A DNA stretch of 64,000 bases from Setophaga petechia (GCA_024362935.1 JANCRA010000028.1:6320476-6384475); one strand, 5' to 3'; numbered from the stretch's first letter, positions 14,056 through 29,077 are shown. Program-made: numbers and translations. Notes: generated from the sequence alone by a model not told the origin.

Positions 14056-17000
14056 CACAACAAAAAGCCAACCTCAAACCCTAAATATTCACCAGCTGCT
14101 GGGGAATCATTGCTGTTTTCTCCTATAGATTAATTACTGAGGCCCTGGTGTATCACTGATAACTTGCCTTACCAAATGAGAAATGTGGGTTTGGGTTATT
14201 AGTTAATAGTGCTGCAGCTGGTCACAGATGTTGGGCTGGAAGAGCTGTGCATTGGTTCCTGGGAAAGCTCCTTGCCAGTCCTGCACTGATGGCTGCTGGG
14301 AGGAGAGAAAAATGCAGCTTTTATAAAAGGCTATTGCAGAATAATGATATTTGAAGCCTTTATAGGGAGGGATAAGGTGATTGTGTTAATAAAATAAAAT
14401 TTGTGTCATGCTCACATAAAACAGGGTCATGGGGATGGACCTGTGAGTGCTCTGAGTTGTTACTGGGTATCTTAGTAGGAAGTACATCCTGCAAATTTAT
14501 CCAAGTCTCTTCATTTTAAATTCATAACTAAAACCCAGTGGTTATGCAGAGCCCTGTTTTTAGTATGTTCATGTGATTTTACAAGAGAGACTCGTGGGCT
14601 GCCATTATCAGCAGTTAACTAATTAATGATATATACATCTCTGGAGCTACCCCTTAATGATATTAGCACAGACATCATTAATCGTGTACACTGCAAGCTC
14701 TGCTGTTGACTGATGTTCTGAAAGCATTTACACATTTGATCAAGAACTTGGTGATTATATTTAAAATTGCAGTGAGGGAGCTTCTGGGAAAATTATAGTC
14801 TTGCAGGCTTTTAAGAAGAAATTCAAGCCCTTGTCACAGTAACCAGTATAAAATAAAGCAGTGCAGTATCTTAGCACGTGTATGATCTTCCATGGGGAGT
14901 AAAATCCACTTGGGTTTCCCACTTACAACTGTAAACCAAAGGGAATCATGAGGAGTTTTGCTGCATTAGAAACATGGCAGGAATAAAATTGTCAACTTGC
15001 TGGATTTTTATAGCCTCACAGAGAATATTGCCCATAATGCAGCAAAATAAAATAAAAATAATTTAAAAGTAGTACTGACAATATCCTTTCAAAACGATTT
15101 TCTAAACTGGATTCTTATCAAATAGTGAGCAATACATATGGTCTGTAGATGGCATCTGAATAGAGATAAGGCCATAAATCATTGAGACTCTGCTCTGAGC
15201 TCCTGAACTGTGCAAGTGCTGTCCTTAGAGCAGTCTAAAGTGAATTCAGCCCTGTATTTTCTGCAAAATCCTTTCATGCAGGTAAGAATCCTGTGATTTA
15301 ACCTTTTAAATTACTCCAGAGCCACATTAAGAATTTAACTTTCCCTTCAGCTAATGTCAGCTAAAGAACAATGCGACTGGCTCTGCTTCCAGTGAAACAT
15401 TATTATCAATTATTTCTCTGCCACATTTTATTAAGGGAGTAAATTAATAATTGTGATAAAGGTGAACTGCATATCTCTTTTTTTTTTTCTGTTCCGCCAG
15501 TCTGAAGTTTGTGCTATAAATGTCCCTTTTAAGAGGTTCTGAAAATTTGCAATGTACACTAACCAACCTCTTTGGAGGGAGCTGGGGCTTCATGCTCAGC
15601 AGGCTGAGACTTTTGCACACCTTTCCTGCCTTGGAAATGTTCATTCCTCTCATAACCTCGGGGGTGTTGGGCTGCTGGAGCATCACACTCCTCACAGAGC
15701 AGCACTGCTGTCAGGAGAAAATTGAATTCCCTTTATTTCCCCATTATTTCACTTTTTAATAATCTTGTTCAATACCACATAAGGTAAAAATTATATTCAA
15801 AGGGGCTCTGTTTTATCTCAGTGGGCAGCTGTGCAGTGGTGTCTGTGGCATCCACAGCTGGGCACACGTGGACTGGGGGGGACAGGTGGAACTCAGACCC
15901 AGATCCAGATCCAGACCTTTGCCCAAATTACAGCTGGGTTTCCTTTTTTTCATATATCTCCTGAGAAATGGAGACTGGTCACAGACAAAAATCAATCTTC
16001 TCCAAAAATAAAGTGTGTTTGCAACTTGGGTTCCAGTTTGAGCCTTGCTGTCACTGCAAATGTGCTGAATGATCTCCTTACGTTTTCTGCATGCAGCACA
16101 TATGTTTAAAAATAAAAATAAAAATGGAAAAGCTTTAAAAATATATCTAAGTTTCCAGTGACCAGCATTAAAGCCAAAAGTCTGAGTCCTAGTTCTGCCT
16201 TTGGCCCAGTGGAAATTTGTCCTGATAGTTGATTGTCCTCCAGAAAACAATTGCTCTGACAGAACAGTGGGACATCTTCCTCTTTATTTGTATTTTAATG
16301 AAATATGTGCTTTTATATCATTTGTTCCATTCTCATGAGAGCAACCCAGCACAGCTAGTGCACCTTTTGTGATCCCAGTGTGAGGTTACAGGAGCAGAGG
16401 AAGGAATGACATTTTTCCCAAGCTCTCACAGCTCCAGATTGTCCTTTGCTGCTTAAGACAGGAGCTCTGCCCTGCCAGAAATCCCATCCTGTGCAGAGCA
16501 GACAAAGGGAGATCCAGCCCATCCTGATCCCTGTGTGTCTCCTGCTGACCCAGTGACCTGAGCAAATTCCAGAAACTCCAGTTAGAGGTGGTCTGAGCCC
16601 CTGTCACATCTCCCATGCCAGGTTCTGGTTTGTCTTGGGTCTCCTTGCAGCTGCTGCCCATTGCTGAGGTGATGGATGTTGTCCTCCAGCCTCTTGGTTC
16701 TGCTGTGCAAGGAAACAAGGGAGCTTTGGCTGTGGTTTGCAGGTCAATGCAAGTTGGAAATAACACCCAGGAAGGAGTTTTGAGATGAAACACTTTATAG
16801 AAACATGAGATTATCTTGCTGGAATGATTAATTCCATGGTCGAAGGTTGTAACAGTTCCTTGAAGACTGCAAAAATAAGGCCAATGGGTCACCTTGAAAT
16901 AATGCAGATTTTTTGCAGTTTTACATCTGGTTGGAACAACTTAAATAGGTGGATTTTTAAAGGAGATTTATTTTTTAAAAAACCACTTTGTTTTTTATGG

Positions 17001-18399
17001 TTATTTCAAACGTGTGCAGGACTGTATCACGTCAGAGTGATGGATCACGAGCAGCTCACGTTGTGTTCCAAATCAGTGATCTTACACAGTAGGCAATCCT
17101 CAGGTAATCTGTCATATTCAGGAAAAACAAAATGTGGGCCATGCAGATACCCCCAAAGGTTACAGAGTGTGTTCAGAATTCACTGCCATGATAGTAAAGC
17201 CACAGTGCCAAAGGTCCCACTGGAGGCACCATGGAGAGGGCAGGGGTTGGAACCCTCTGGAGCCAGAAAACCCAGCCAGGAGGCACTGACAGGGATTTGA
17301 ACACTGCAGTTTATTTGATTGCACTGATTTTTTATTCACTGTGCAGCCTCAGCCTGAAGGCAGAGCTGTGGGGAGAAAAAAAAAATGGAATTTTTTGAAG
17401 AATTTGGTTGCTGACCAGTGTGACTGGCCCCACAGTGTGCCTGGCTCCAACCAGAGCTCCTGGCTCCTGGAGATTTAATGCCTCCTGGATTGATGTCAGG
17501 CTGGTGTAATCTGCAACTTAATACCCGAGGTTATCAAATTTTAGCTCTTTAATACATAAACTCTTAAATATCTAGAAGGTATTTAACAGCCATTAAATAT
17601 TTTATTGACAAGATTCATCTATATTTGCTGTTTTCAGCCCCCTCATTAGCAATGCTTGTGCATGATACTGCCAGGTGCAGTAAATCCCACCTCTCCATGC
17701 CCAGTGTAAATCAATCAAGTCAGTGACAGCCTTTGCTGGGACTCCTTCCTTGTGGAATTTGCCAGGATAATTCATTCCCAATCAGGGAGGAAGGTCAGTG
17801 GCAGGATCACAGGCTCCTGCCATCAGCCTCACCGAGCCCATCAGTGCAGGGAGAGCTTTCTTGAAAGTGTCTGTGTTTTGGAAGGAGCTTTGTGTAGGGG
17901 AGGAGGGTGCTGGGGGCTGGTTTTCTTTCATAACCTGTCACTGCCTCAGCACAGAGCTGTAGGGAAAGGCAGCAAACGCCTGATGGTTGTTCAGCCCATC
18001 CTGGCATCTCCGGGCTCCAGGCGCCATCGTGTGTTGGAGATGGCTGGGGGAGGCTGGGAATGCTGCAGCTCCACTTCACAGTCGTGTTTGCCTTCATGTC
18101 AGAGAGACACCTCCATGCACACCTGAAGTGTTTGAACCACCCAAACCCTTTCAGTCAAAACGAAGCACAACTGTCCCAGTCAGGGCCTGCGTGGGAGTTC
18201 GCTCCTCTCGAGGGAGTGAATGTGAAATGAGTCGTGTGAACTGAACCCTGTCATTCGTGTCCCACGTTCATTGTAAAGGCAGGAAACTCTGGCAGGTTTC
18301 CAGCTGACTTACCCTCTTTTCTTCTCTTTCTGCCTCTTGCATCCTCCCCTCATTTGGTCTCTGGTGGCACCTCATCCTTCCCATCCCTGCATCCCCACC

Positions 18400-19407
<1,008 letters not shown>

Positions 19408-20052
19408 TGAGTGAGCTCTGCTCCTCAGGGAGGGCTGGGCTTGGCTTTGGCAGTGCTGCTGTGCCTCAGCACACTGTGTGGGGTGGTTGTGCAAAACAAG
19501 CAGCTTTGACAGCAGGGAGGTTCTCACTAACACAGTGCTAATGCTCCAGACTAATTTTAAGTCATCCCTGAGGAGCAGCTGTACTCACATATTGATGTGA
19601 GTAGTGCTTTTAAACAGAAAGTCTGGCTTTTGGGGTGGGCGTGGATGTAGAGATGTCCACTGATGAATATTTATGAAGGCACTGCAGCAGGCCAGGCTGC
19701 TCTGTCTGACTCACATGTGCACACGCACAGACACGTGTGGGGTGTGTGGCGGGTGTTGTCACTGGGAGGGGGGTACTTGGAAATGTCCTTTATTGGATAC
19801 CATCAGAATTGCCCTGCTTTTATTGTGTCATTTGTCTGCATCACAAGAAAAAAAGGATTTTCTTTTAGGTCTTGAGTCACCCAGCTCTGAAAATAGGCAC
19901 AGTGTTTGTGCTGTGCTTCTGGGAAGCTTCGTGGAGTCCTGAAGGACACAGAGCCAATAACCCTGAAGTCAGATGTGGCCACAGAGAGGGACTTCCTACA
20001 GGGGCCTGGAGTGCCAAGACAAGGGAAAATGCCTTTAAACAGCCAGAGAACA

Positions 20053-20288
20053 GGGATAGATGGGATATTGGGAAGGAATTGTTCCCTGTGAGGGTGGGCA
20101 GGCCCTGGCACAGGGTGCCCAGAGCAGCTGGGGCTGCCCCTGCATCCCTGGCAGTGCCCAAGGTCAGGCTGGACAGGGCTTGGAGCAGCCTGGGATAGTG
20201 GAAGGTGTCCCTTGCCCATGGCAGGGGATGGAACAAGGTGAGCTTTTAGGTCCCTTCCAACCTAAACCACTCCAAAATTCTATGATTT
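20053..20288 (+). mobile_element. CR1 LINE 3' end
   Basis: Same family as the 10.8-kb copy: gttccctgtgagggtggg, ggcttggagcagcctggg and the terminus aaaattctatgattta. Confidence 0.92.
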
Positions 20289-21034
20289 ATTTCATTGGTA
20301 TGATTAAATCATTGAGTCCCACTGAAATATAATGTTGATCTGTTCAGTTCCTCTCTCATTTGAGGAGGAACCTTCTCCACATCTGAGCCCCTGAAGCAGG
20401 TTTTGGCCTAGAGACAGTGATAAAAAGAGACAAGGCTGGAATAGCACATAAGAATTATAGGGATTTGAATAAACATATTATCAACTGTGCTTGGGATTGG
20501 AAGTCCTAATTAATGCAGCAGACTTTTCTCCAAGAAATTTGTGCTAATGAATATTGAACAGGTACAGTTAAGCTACCAGATTTAATACTATTCTGCTCCT
20601 TCACTCGGAGCCAGTAATGTTCCTAATTAGTCCAGATTGCTAAACTTGTTTGTTTTTAAAAACTGCTCACATTTAAAGGGTAGTTTTTCAGTTTAGCCCT
20701 TTTCAGCTTTTATCAGGGAAGTTGCTGAAGCAAAAGCAGCAGAGTTTAATGAGCTATCTCAGAAATATTATGCACAATAGTTAAATAATGTTTATAGTAA
20801 ACAATACAAAATTTTAAAAAATCAAGTAATCATATTTACACTGGATTTCACTGCCTTGAATTCAGTACAGATGCAGCCTCTTTTCACTGCTCAGAGTTCT
20901 CCAAATGCAGGCCTCTTCCAATTCCCACTTGCAGGCAATTATACACAAGTTGGAGGGATGCCTATGAAAATATGTTCCCTTTGGCCTGACAGCAAAATGT
21001 GCTGTTCTCACTTGGGCAGACGAGCGGGAGCGCT

Positions 21035-21155
21035 GGTGGCAGGTGTCACCTCCCCCTGGTGGCAGGTGTCACCTCCCCCTGGTGGCAGGTGTCACCTCCC
21101 CCTGGTGGCAGGTGTCACCTCCCCCTGGTGGCAGGTGTCACCTCCCTCGTTAGCA
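21035..21155. repeat. 23-bp tandem repeat, five copies, with CAGGTG motif
   Basis: The unit starts at 21041, 21064, 21087, 21110 and 21133, almost without change. Each unit contains CAGGTGTCACCT, an E-box CAGGTG next to its inverted CACCT. It lies in the intron that splits the homeodomain. Confidence 0.95.
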
Positions 21156-23634
21156 GGAGATCCAGGGCGCCTCCAGCCCCACCTTCCCGGGGAGGAGGTG
21201 CTGACAGCTGCACACAAAATCCAGCCCTGCACACTGGGGGCAGCACCAGGCTGAGCTTGGAGGGATCTGGGCCTGCTCCCAGATGTGCTGCTGGGACACT
21301 CCAGGGCTTTCAAAAGCTGTTTCAAGCCTGTTTGGAGCCCTGTGTGCTCTGAGCACTGAAAAATCAAAACACAAACCTGGTTTTTGTTCCCCTTGACAAT
21401 AACTTTGTTAGCTGTCATGCATGAATTTCTCTGAAATCATGTGGAGGGTGTTGCAGAAAAGGGGCAGGTTCCATGTTCTGTGAGGGGAGCAGGGTCTGAC
21501 TGTTCTGCTGATCATCTGTTACAAGAAATGGGTGGTCTTTATTTCAGTCTTCTCTAGGCCACACTTAACTTTATTTATCTCTTTCATTCTCTCCCTCAGC
21601 TGTTTCTTTTCCAAACTGAATTGGTTTTTATACAGAAGCAGTTCCACATCTTTGACCATCTGCTTGTGCTTTAATACTCATTTTTCTGTAGCTTTAGGTA
21701 AGGGAGGGCACAGATTTGGACAAGTTTGTCTTGCTGCCTCTTGGGAATCCTGCTGGAGTGATGCTTTTCCTTTCGGATTCAGCCCAAATCCCACTTTCCA
21801 AAGGTGGTTGCTGTAGCAGGATCTACCTTTATATCCACCAGATGGAAAGTCAGCATTAGCATTTATTTCCTACAGCAAAAAGAAACACTGGAAAAAAAAT
21901 ATCCTCAGCAGGCAAAGAAATAATTCACTTCAGAATATAAATGGGTATAAAGGATTTTGACATGTCTGCAAGCTTCTCCAAGTCTGGCTTTGCATTCATA
22001 CCAGTCACAGAGCTCTCAGAATATACAATGAATATCCCTTGCTTTGCACTAGTGAAGCACATACAGGACACTCTTTGAGGCTCTGATGTCTTAAGAATAG
22101 TAGAAAAAAGTAGGAGGGAGGAATTTCTATCCCACTTCACCTGTGAAAACTGACACATAAACTCAGTATGCCACAGAAATTATACTACAGATGCATGAGG
22201 AATGAAAACAGACTTTCTAGAATTGTAATCCAGCACTCCTGGACCCTAAATTCTGAGTGTATTTTTCAATGAACTCTACACAGTGCTGGTTTTGATGTTG
22301 CATGAAGGCTTGTGTGGGGAGCTGCAGCAAACACCCAGGAGATCTCTGATGTTTTTTGTTCCACTGGTGAAATCCAGCAGGGTGTGTGGATGTCAAGGCC
22401 AACACCTTCCCAAGAGGAATGCTCTCTGCAATCCTCTAGCTGCTGTCACCAGGTCTTCTTTGCCATAAGAATTTAATTACCATGTTAATCAGGAGCCAGA
22501 CCAGATTCCAGCAGCAATATATTGGGTGTGAATTCCAGGGATTTCCACAGACTTGGGTTTGATGTTTGCAGGGCTGTGGTCAGATTCTCAGCGAGGTTCA
22601 GAACCTGCTGGAGCTGAGGTATTTTAAATGCCATGCAGGCACAGAGCTCTTAGAGCCTCCTCTCCTGGCTTGGGGAATGTTACAGGAGCACCATGTTCTG
22701 GATCAATGTCCATGCAGGGGGATTTTAGGCATAAATAGAGCCTGATAATCGATGTTGCAGGATGCCTGCAGTTCATGGTAATAGAAAATTAATGTTAGCA
22801 CCTGTGGGCTTCTGTTAGCTGAGTAATATTCTCCCAGGGAAAATTAGAGACCCCCTAAATCCTTCAGAAGTGTGGAGTCAGCGAGTACTGCTGAAATACT
22901 CTGTTGCATTTCAAGTAAGTCAATAAGATCAATAGCTTCAAAAGCAGTATTCAGGTGGTGTTCTCCATTTAGCTGAATGTTTTTCCATTGTGTGCTGTCT
23001 TCCACAGCACAGTTAAGGGAAAATAGAAAATCCTTCCAGCCATTAGTGCTGGGACAGCGTGTCACTTGTGGTTTGCAGGCCCCTTGGCAGTTCCCTGTGG
23101 CTGAAACCAAGAGGTTTTTATCTTCACTGTGAAAAATAGTAAGTTCTGGTAAACTCTCCCAGGCCTGTGGTCCCTAATTTATAACCTCTTGGTTATAAAT
23201 TAGGACTTAAATGGTGTTCATCACTTCTCCCATGGATGCAGCAGGACAGAGAAAGTGTTAGCCCAGACCCTAAGGTTTTTCTATAATTTTTTCTGTACTT
23301 GTGAGGATTTTGGGAACTCCTGAACAGAGAAGGAAGAGGGAGGAAGGCCTGAGTTAAATGGCAGAGGTGGTGTGTTTGGGGTGTCCTTGCACACCAGGCA
23401 GTTCTACCCACACCTGGAGTGCAGTCATTCCTATGAAAGGCACTGCTTGGTTTGTCACTATTCATGTTCTGAAATTGATTTTTTAAATAAAAAATGAGGT
23501 GGAAGTCAGACTAGCTCCAGACTGGCAGCCTGTCACGGCTGGGCTTTCAGCACTACAGGCTTGGTTTCATCTTCATTTCTCCTCACTGTCCAGGAGAGCA
23601 CCAAGGGGCTTGTCCAGCTTTTTCCTGTTGTGGG

Positions 23635-23692
23635 GGTTTTTTTGTTTGTTTGTTTGTTTGTTTGTTTGTTTGTTTGTTTGTTTGTTTGTTTA
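23635..23692. repeat. GTTT microsatellite
   Basis: About 13 uninterrupted copies of tttg. Confidence 0.98.
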
Positions 23693-23806
23693 GGCAGACT
23701 GGCTCATTTCTAGTAGAAATCTGAATTGGTTTGTGTTTACAGTCCACTTCATTCTGGATCTCCTAAAACTGTATTCACATTTTTTGTTAAAATACTAACT
23801 TCTCAC

Positions 23807-23940
23807 CAGGTGGAGTCCCCACCCCTGGAAGTGTTCAAACAATGGGTCAGTGCAGCACTTGGCAGTAGGGTTTGGTGGGACTTGGTTGGAAATTGGACTC
23901 AATGGTCTCGGAAGTCTTTTCCAGCCTTAATGATTCCAAA
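23807..23940 (+). mobile_element. CR1-related 3' end
   Basis: A divergent subfamily with ggacttggttggaaattgga, ctcaatggtctcggaagtct and terminal aatgattcc. It is similar to 53224-53356. Confidence 0.7.
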
Positions 23941-24008
23941 AAAGGCATCTTTAGTGGTGTGGGAAGGGCATTTTTAGTGGAGGTGGGGGTCTCCTTGCCA
24001 CCCTGGCA

Positions 24009-24400
24009 GACTCACAGAATTCACAGAATCACTGGGTTGGAAGAGACCTTCAAGATCATCGAATCCAACCCAGCCCAAACACCCCAACCAAACACCCAGG
24101 GATGGGGACTGCACCACCTCCACAGGCAGCCATTCCAGAACTTTATCACCCTTTCCGTGGAAAACTTTTTCCTAATATCCAACCTATATTTCCCTTGATG
24201 CAGCCTGAGTCTGTGTCCTCTGGTTCTGTCAGTGCTGCCTGGAGAAAGAGCCCAGCCCCAGCTGAGCACAGCCACATTTCAGGAGCTGTAGAGTGACAAG
24301 GTCACCCCTGAATCTCCTTTTCTCCAGGCTGAGCACCCCCAGCTCCCTCAGTGGTTCCTTACAGGGTTTGTGCTCCAAGCCCTTCACCAGCTGTGGGAAT
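24009..24400 (-). mobile_element. CR1 LINE 3' end, about 390 bp, minus orientation
   Basis: Starts at the inverted terminal repeat (cacagaatcactgggttgg) and extends through ggaaaactttttcctaata and ctccaggctgagcaccccc, the typical upstream CR1 3' region. It ends about 580 bp before the last CUX1 exon. Confidence 0.93.
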
Positions 24401-24978
24401 CCATAAAATCAGAGGGTTTTGGGAAAGCTGCAAAAGGCAGGCCTCAGAGACAGCAGAACTGTGATTACAGCTAAGCAGTAGCCATGAGATTGGTTAGCAG
24501 AAAAATTATGTAAAAAGTAGAAAAGTAAGGACAAATAGAATAATGGTCTGTGTATTAACCCTTGTCTAGAATAACTCCCTAAGTTTATCTAGGGAGGTAT
24601 TGGGAAGTTCTAAGCTTAATAAATGAGCTCTGTGCATTGTGTGTGAAGGTATTGCATTTGAAATAAGCAAGCATTGTTTTAACCAAAGGTATGTGGATAG
24701 AACTACTGTCAATATGTTTTTACTTTGTGTGATTGGTCAAAAAACTTTTAGAGTGAGTTGTAACATTAAGTTCTTTCTCTGCTGCCTGGGATGTGAGCTG
24801 ATGGCATCTTCCCATTGCCATAACCATGTAATGAGACTGATGCTGGAAAACAAACAGCTCAAGGCACATTCCCAGCAGTCCTGTCCTGTTTATGATTTGT
24901 ACACAGCCCCCAGCCGGCCATACCAGCCTCGCTGCCTCCTCTGAACTCTGAACTCACCCCCTGTCCCCTCTCTCGCAG

Positions 24979-25690
24979 GTCCCGCATCCGCCGGGAGCTG
25001 TTCATCGAGGAGATCCAAGCCGGGAGCCAGAGCCAGGCCGGGTCGAGCGATTCCCCTTCGGCCAGAAGCAGCAGGGCGGCGCACAGCTCCGAGGGGGACA
25101 GCTGCGACGGCGTGGACGCGGAGGGCCCTCCCGAGGGGAAGCCGAGCGGCCCGGAGGCGGACGAGTTGAGCAATGCGGCCGCCAAGTCTCAGGGAGGGCC
25201 CGCCGAGGCGGCTTTCGAGGCGGGGGAAGAGGCACTGCGAGGAGCCAGGCCCTCGGAGAGAGCGGAGCCCGAGAGCCTGGAGGACACCGACGACGAGGGC
25301 CGGCCCAGGGCGCCGCGCCAGAGCTCCCCGCCGGCACCGGCACCGCCGCAGCGCCCGGGAGACGCTCTGGAGACACTGCCAAACTCTGCCACGGAAGGGG
25401 ATGCCTCTACCTCAGCTGCCTCCACCTCAGTCCTTACGGGGGAGAGCTCCTACAAGTCAAAAGAAAGTTCAGAGAAAATCTCCAGTGTGCCAAGTACGAG
25501 CTCGACGCCGGGCGCAGGCTCGCAGAAATCCAACTCTCTGCAGAGCTTGTTCGGCTTCTCGGAGGCGGCGAGCTCCAGGAACACGCGAGACAGCTCCCTG
25601 AGGAAAAAGAAAGCGGCCAACTTGAACAACATCATCCACCGCTTGGAGAAGGCCGCCAGTCGGGAAGAGGCCGTCGAGTGGGAGTTTTGA
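24979..25690 (+). CDS. CUX1: CUX1 last coding exon: end of homeodomain and C-terminal repression region
   Basis: The first base completes Arg from the previous exon. [17 protein letters not shown] then finishes the homeodomain and its basic tail. The remaining about 200 residues are low-complexity and acidic, Pro- and Ser-rich, corresponding to the C-terminal repression domain of CUX1. The exon ends with the highly conserved block [19 protein letters not shown] followed by [12 protein letters not shown] and TGA at 25688-25690; the EWEF terminus is typical of CUX1. The exon is much richer in CpG than the flanking introns. Compared with what I recall of mammalian CUX1, the middle part is Ser/Thr-rich ([18 protein letters not shown]) rather than Ala/Pro-rich. 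There is no frameshift. Confidence 0.97.
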
Positions 25691-27414
25691 GATTAAACTG
25701 GCCCAACTCGGGAGAGCTGGGAAGTCAAACTGGACCTCTACTGGTTTTATTGTGTTCGCACTTAACCGCCCTGCGGGCCACAGGGCAAAAACGCCATAGG
25801 CCAAGGTGCATATAGAAATCAAAAACAAAAAAAAAGAAAAAAAAAAAAGAAAAAAAAGGAGCGTTAAGCCCAATTTATGTTTGTGTTTTCGAGGAAGAAA
25901 ACTGAAATGTGTAGTCAAGCTTTTTTGTACCCTGAAGTGTTTTTATTATTGCCCTAAGTGATTTCCACAATTTCTGGAATAACTCATACAGCTTTGCCTT
26001 GTGCCCTCCTCTTTGGTGTGGGGCTTTAAAAAAATGAAAAACAGGAAAAAAAAAAACCTAAAAAAAAAAATCCTTAAAAAAAAAATCAAACCCACATATT
26101 AAAAGGGGGCTTTTTATCTGCCATCTAATGGCTACAGAGCGATAATACACTATTATCTTCTTAAACCAGGAAAAAAGGGGAGATTTTTCAAGAAAAAGAA
26201 AAAAAAAGAAAGTTTTTTGTAGCTGTTCAGTTGCCACTAAGAGATTGCACAGTCAACCGACTCTAAACACACTAGTTTGGATTCCTACATATTTTCAAGA
26301 AAAGAAAAGAATCTTGTTGTTTGAAACTTTGAATTAAAAAAAAAACACATTTACTCCACATATTTTTTAACAAAACAAAAAAAAAGTCACATCAGGAAAA
26401 TATCTTAATTTGTGGTAGCTGACTTAGTGTTTTCTTGTAAGTGAAATAGAATATTGACACGTAGTGCACATTGTTTCATAGCTTTAACTGATTCTGGTCT
26501 TTTGCAGCCCAGAATTTGTTTAATACACTCCATTTTAGGCCAAATCAGGACAAAAAAAAAATCTGAATCTAGGTATTTTATAATCTGCTTTTTAACCTCT
26601 AACCACAGAGCACGCTGATCAGACCTCATATCTGGGAGGTTTAGGAGACAACTTAGAAGCAGCATGTACTTGATCATTTCACTTGGTTCGTAGTGTACAG
26701 GATTTCCTTTCAGCAAAGACAGATCGCTCCAAAAACGTTGGCCAGTAACATTTCAGCCTGCTACTTGGGGGCCCAGCCCGTATCCCCAACATTCAGCTTA
26801 CCTGGAATCCTTGGGAACGCAGTTCACGTGTCCGATTGCTGTCACACACCACTAAGAGGGACTGGAGCTGCCGCAGACCCAGCCCTTTTCCTGCTGTTGG
26901 TGGCCATTTACTGACTCTCTTCCCACCACGAGCACTGATTTTAAATACGTTTTAGTTGTGGGAAGCTCCTTTTTTTGTGTGGATAACGAGTACATGGCAA
27001 TGACCAGACGGGCTCTCACCGGGGTGGAGGCAGCCCAAGCTCGAAACCAAAACCTTCGTGCTCTCGAGTCCCAGTGCAGCCCGTTCTGCCCTGCAGAAAT
27101 ACAGCCTTCTCCCATTATTTTATGCACAGGTTAGGGCTGATCAAAGTACAAATCCAATTCTAACTTGTCTCTAACTCCTCCTGTTGTCTATATGTATATG
27201 CGTGAGCATAGAGGTGCGTGGAAGGATGTGTGTGCGTGGGTGTGTGCGTGCAATTTTATACGTCTGTGTATTTTCTTACGTACTTGTGCACACATAGAGT
27301 GCATTACTGCCACCTTTTTTCAATAAGCTGTTTTATCAGTTATGGCTTCTACAAGTTTGCTAATTTAGACTCCTTTATTGCCATATCTTTAAAACTAACA
27401 ATAGATGATTTCGG

Positions 27415-27449
27415 AATATATATATATATATAAATATATATATATATAA
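27415..27449. repeat. TA microsatellite in the 3' UTR
   Basis: Two TA runs separated by taaata. On the mRNA it would be a UA repeat. Confidence 0.95.
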
Positions 27450-29071
27450 TTTTTTTTTGCTTATTTATAGGTGCTGTATTTTATTATCTGATTGTTAGGA
27501 AGGGATGAAAGGGGGCAAATATTCTTTAGAGGGATAGACTGCCGGCAGTATTGGGTATAATTTACAAGATGTAGTTGTCATACTGTATATTATTGATTGA
27601 AGACTTTTTTGACCGTATTGTGTATCATTGAACTTTTGTCTTAGGTCAGCATCTTTTTGATGACACTTTAATGGTGCATTCATTACTTCTTAAGTTTAAT
27701 TAATATTACTTTTCTGATTTTGGGGGAGGGAGGGATGGGGGAGAGGAGTTCCGACTTTAAAGGTATGTTCCCAATATTACACCTCAGTGTGCTTGTATTA
27801 ATTCATTAGTAGGATTTTTGACTGTAAGATGTGAAACCACATTTCTTGCATGATGTTTTAGAACTTATGTATTTCATTTACAGTCTCTTAACATGCGACA
27901 GCAGCACTTAGCGCAAGTTTTCACAAATTTAAGAATCAGTACACTAAAATCCATCCTTCTCATGACTAAGGAAAGAAGGCTCTAGGAGGCTGAAAGGCAG
28001 GGATTTATTTCTGATTTTCACTGCTAGCTGTTTCAGGATTCCTCCTTGGGTAACTGGGGACTCGTGGTGCGAAACTGAAGCTGAGGAAGGGAGAGAGAGC
28101 AGCTGCCCCTTTGTGTGCTGAGCTGAGGGACAGTGGCAGTGACAGACACCAGGGAGTGGCAGCACTGCTGGGAGCGTGGCCAGTGCCTGGGAACGGGGTG
28201 AAGCCAAGGGTGACCTCTCTGTACCTGTCCAGTGTCCTGGTCTGACTTCCAAAGCACAGCTCCGTGGAGAAGCACGTCCTGGTAGGAGTTCACATACCTT
28301 AGTACAAGTCACAACGAGCTGCGTCTCCAGCCAAGAGCAAAACCTCTGCCCAGAAGACGCAGATATTTTCTTAGGTTCTTTAATTGTTTTTATTTTTTTT
28401 TTTCTTTGTTGTTGTTTGGTTCAGGTTGGGTTTTTTAATTGATTCTAGGCAATACACTTGCCAGTCTGTTCCTACTGTCCTTGTCTGCTGATTTGAGACC
28501 CAGGTGCTGGATGCAGTCAAGTGGTTACTCTCGGCTTTCTCCATAGTGAGGGGTTTTTTTTTTCTGTTTGATGATTTTGTTTTGTTTTTTAAGTTAATGT
28601 TCCCCAAACTGTTCTTGTGCCTGTGTCTATCTGATTGCATTCCATGATGCTTACTGAGAGCTCTGGCTGCATTGTACGACAGCAGAACTGTATTCACAGG
28701 TCGCACACAAATGCAGCACTTAAGGTCAATCTCTCTTCTTAATAAGCAATACGTAAGTGCCTTGAAACATATCTTCTTCTTTTTTTTTTTTTTAATTTTT
28801 CCTCTTTATTTCTGGTTTGCTTTTCAGGTTTCCACTAGTTCTTTAGGATTCTTTAGTGTCTGCCCAGTTTTTAATGCTGTAATGATTTTTTAAAAGCATA
28901 TCTGTAGCTTGCCCTAGAGGAAATCTTTCTTTCATAACACTAACTGTTAATTCTAAGCTCCATTATTCCATTTGAGTCATGTAATTTTGCTGGTTAAAGA
29001 CAGCGTTCAGAAGTCAGAAGTCACTCCATCCTGCCAAGCGTTATCATTGGGATCTATTATAAAATTAATCA

Positions 29072-29077
29072 AATAAA
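29072..29077 (+). terminator. CUX1: Possible proximal polyadenylation signal AATAAA
   Basis: A canonical AATAAA lies about 3.4 kb past the CUX1 stop. It is followed within 30-40 bases by T-rich sequence (tatttttggcactttatt). Usage cannot be judged from sequence. Confidence 0.35.

Noticed and set aside
16824..17300. 158-codon open frame in the CR3-homeodomain intron
   Set aside because: No domain, no splice context and unremarkable composition; consistent with chance.
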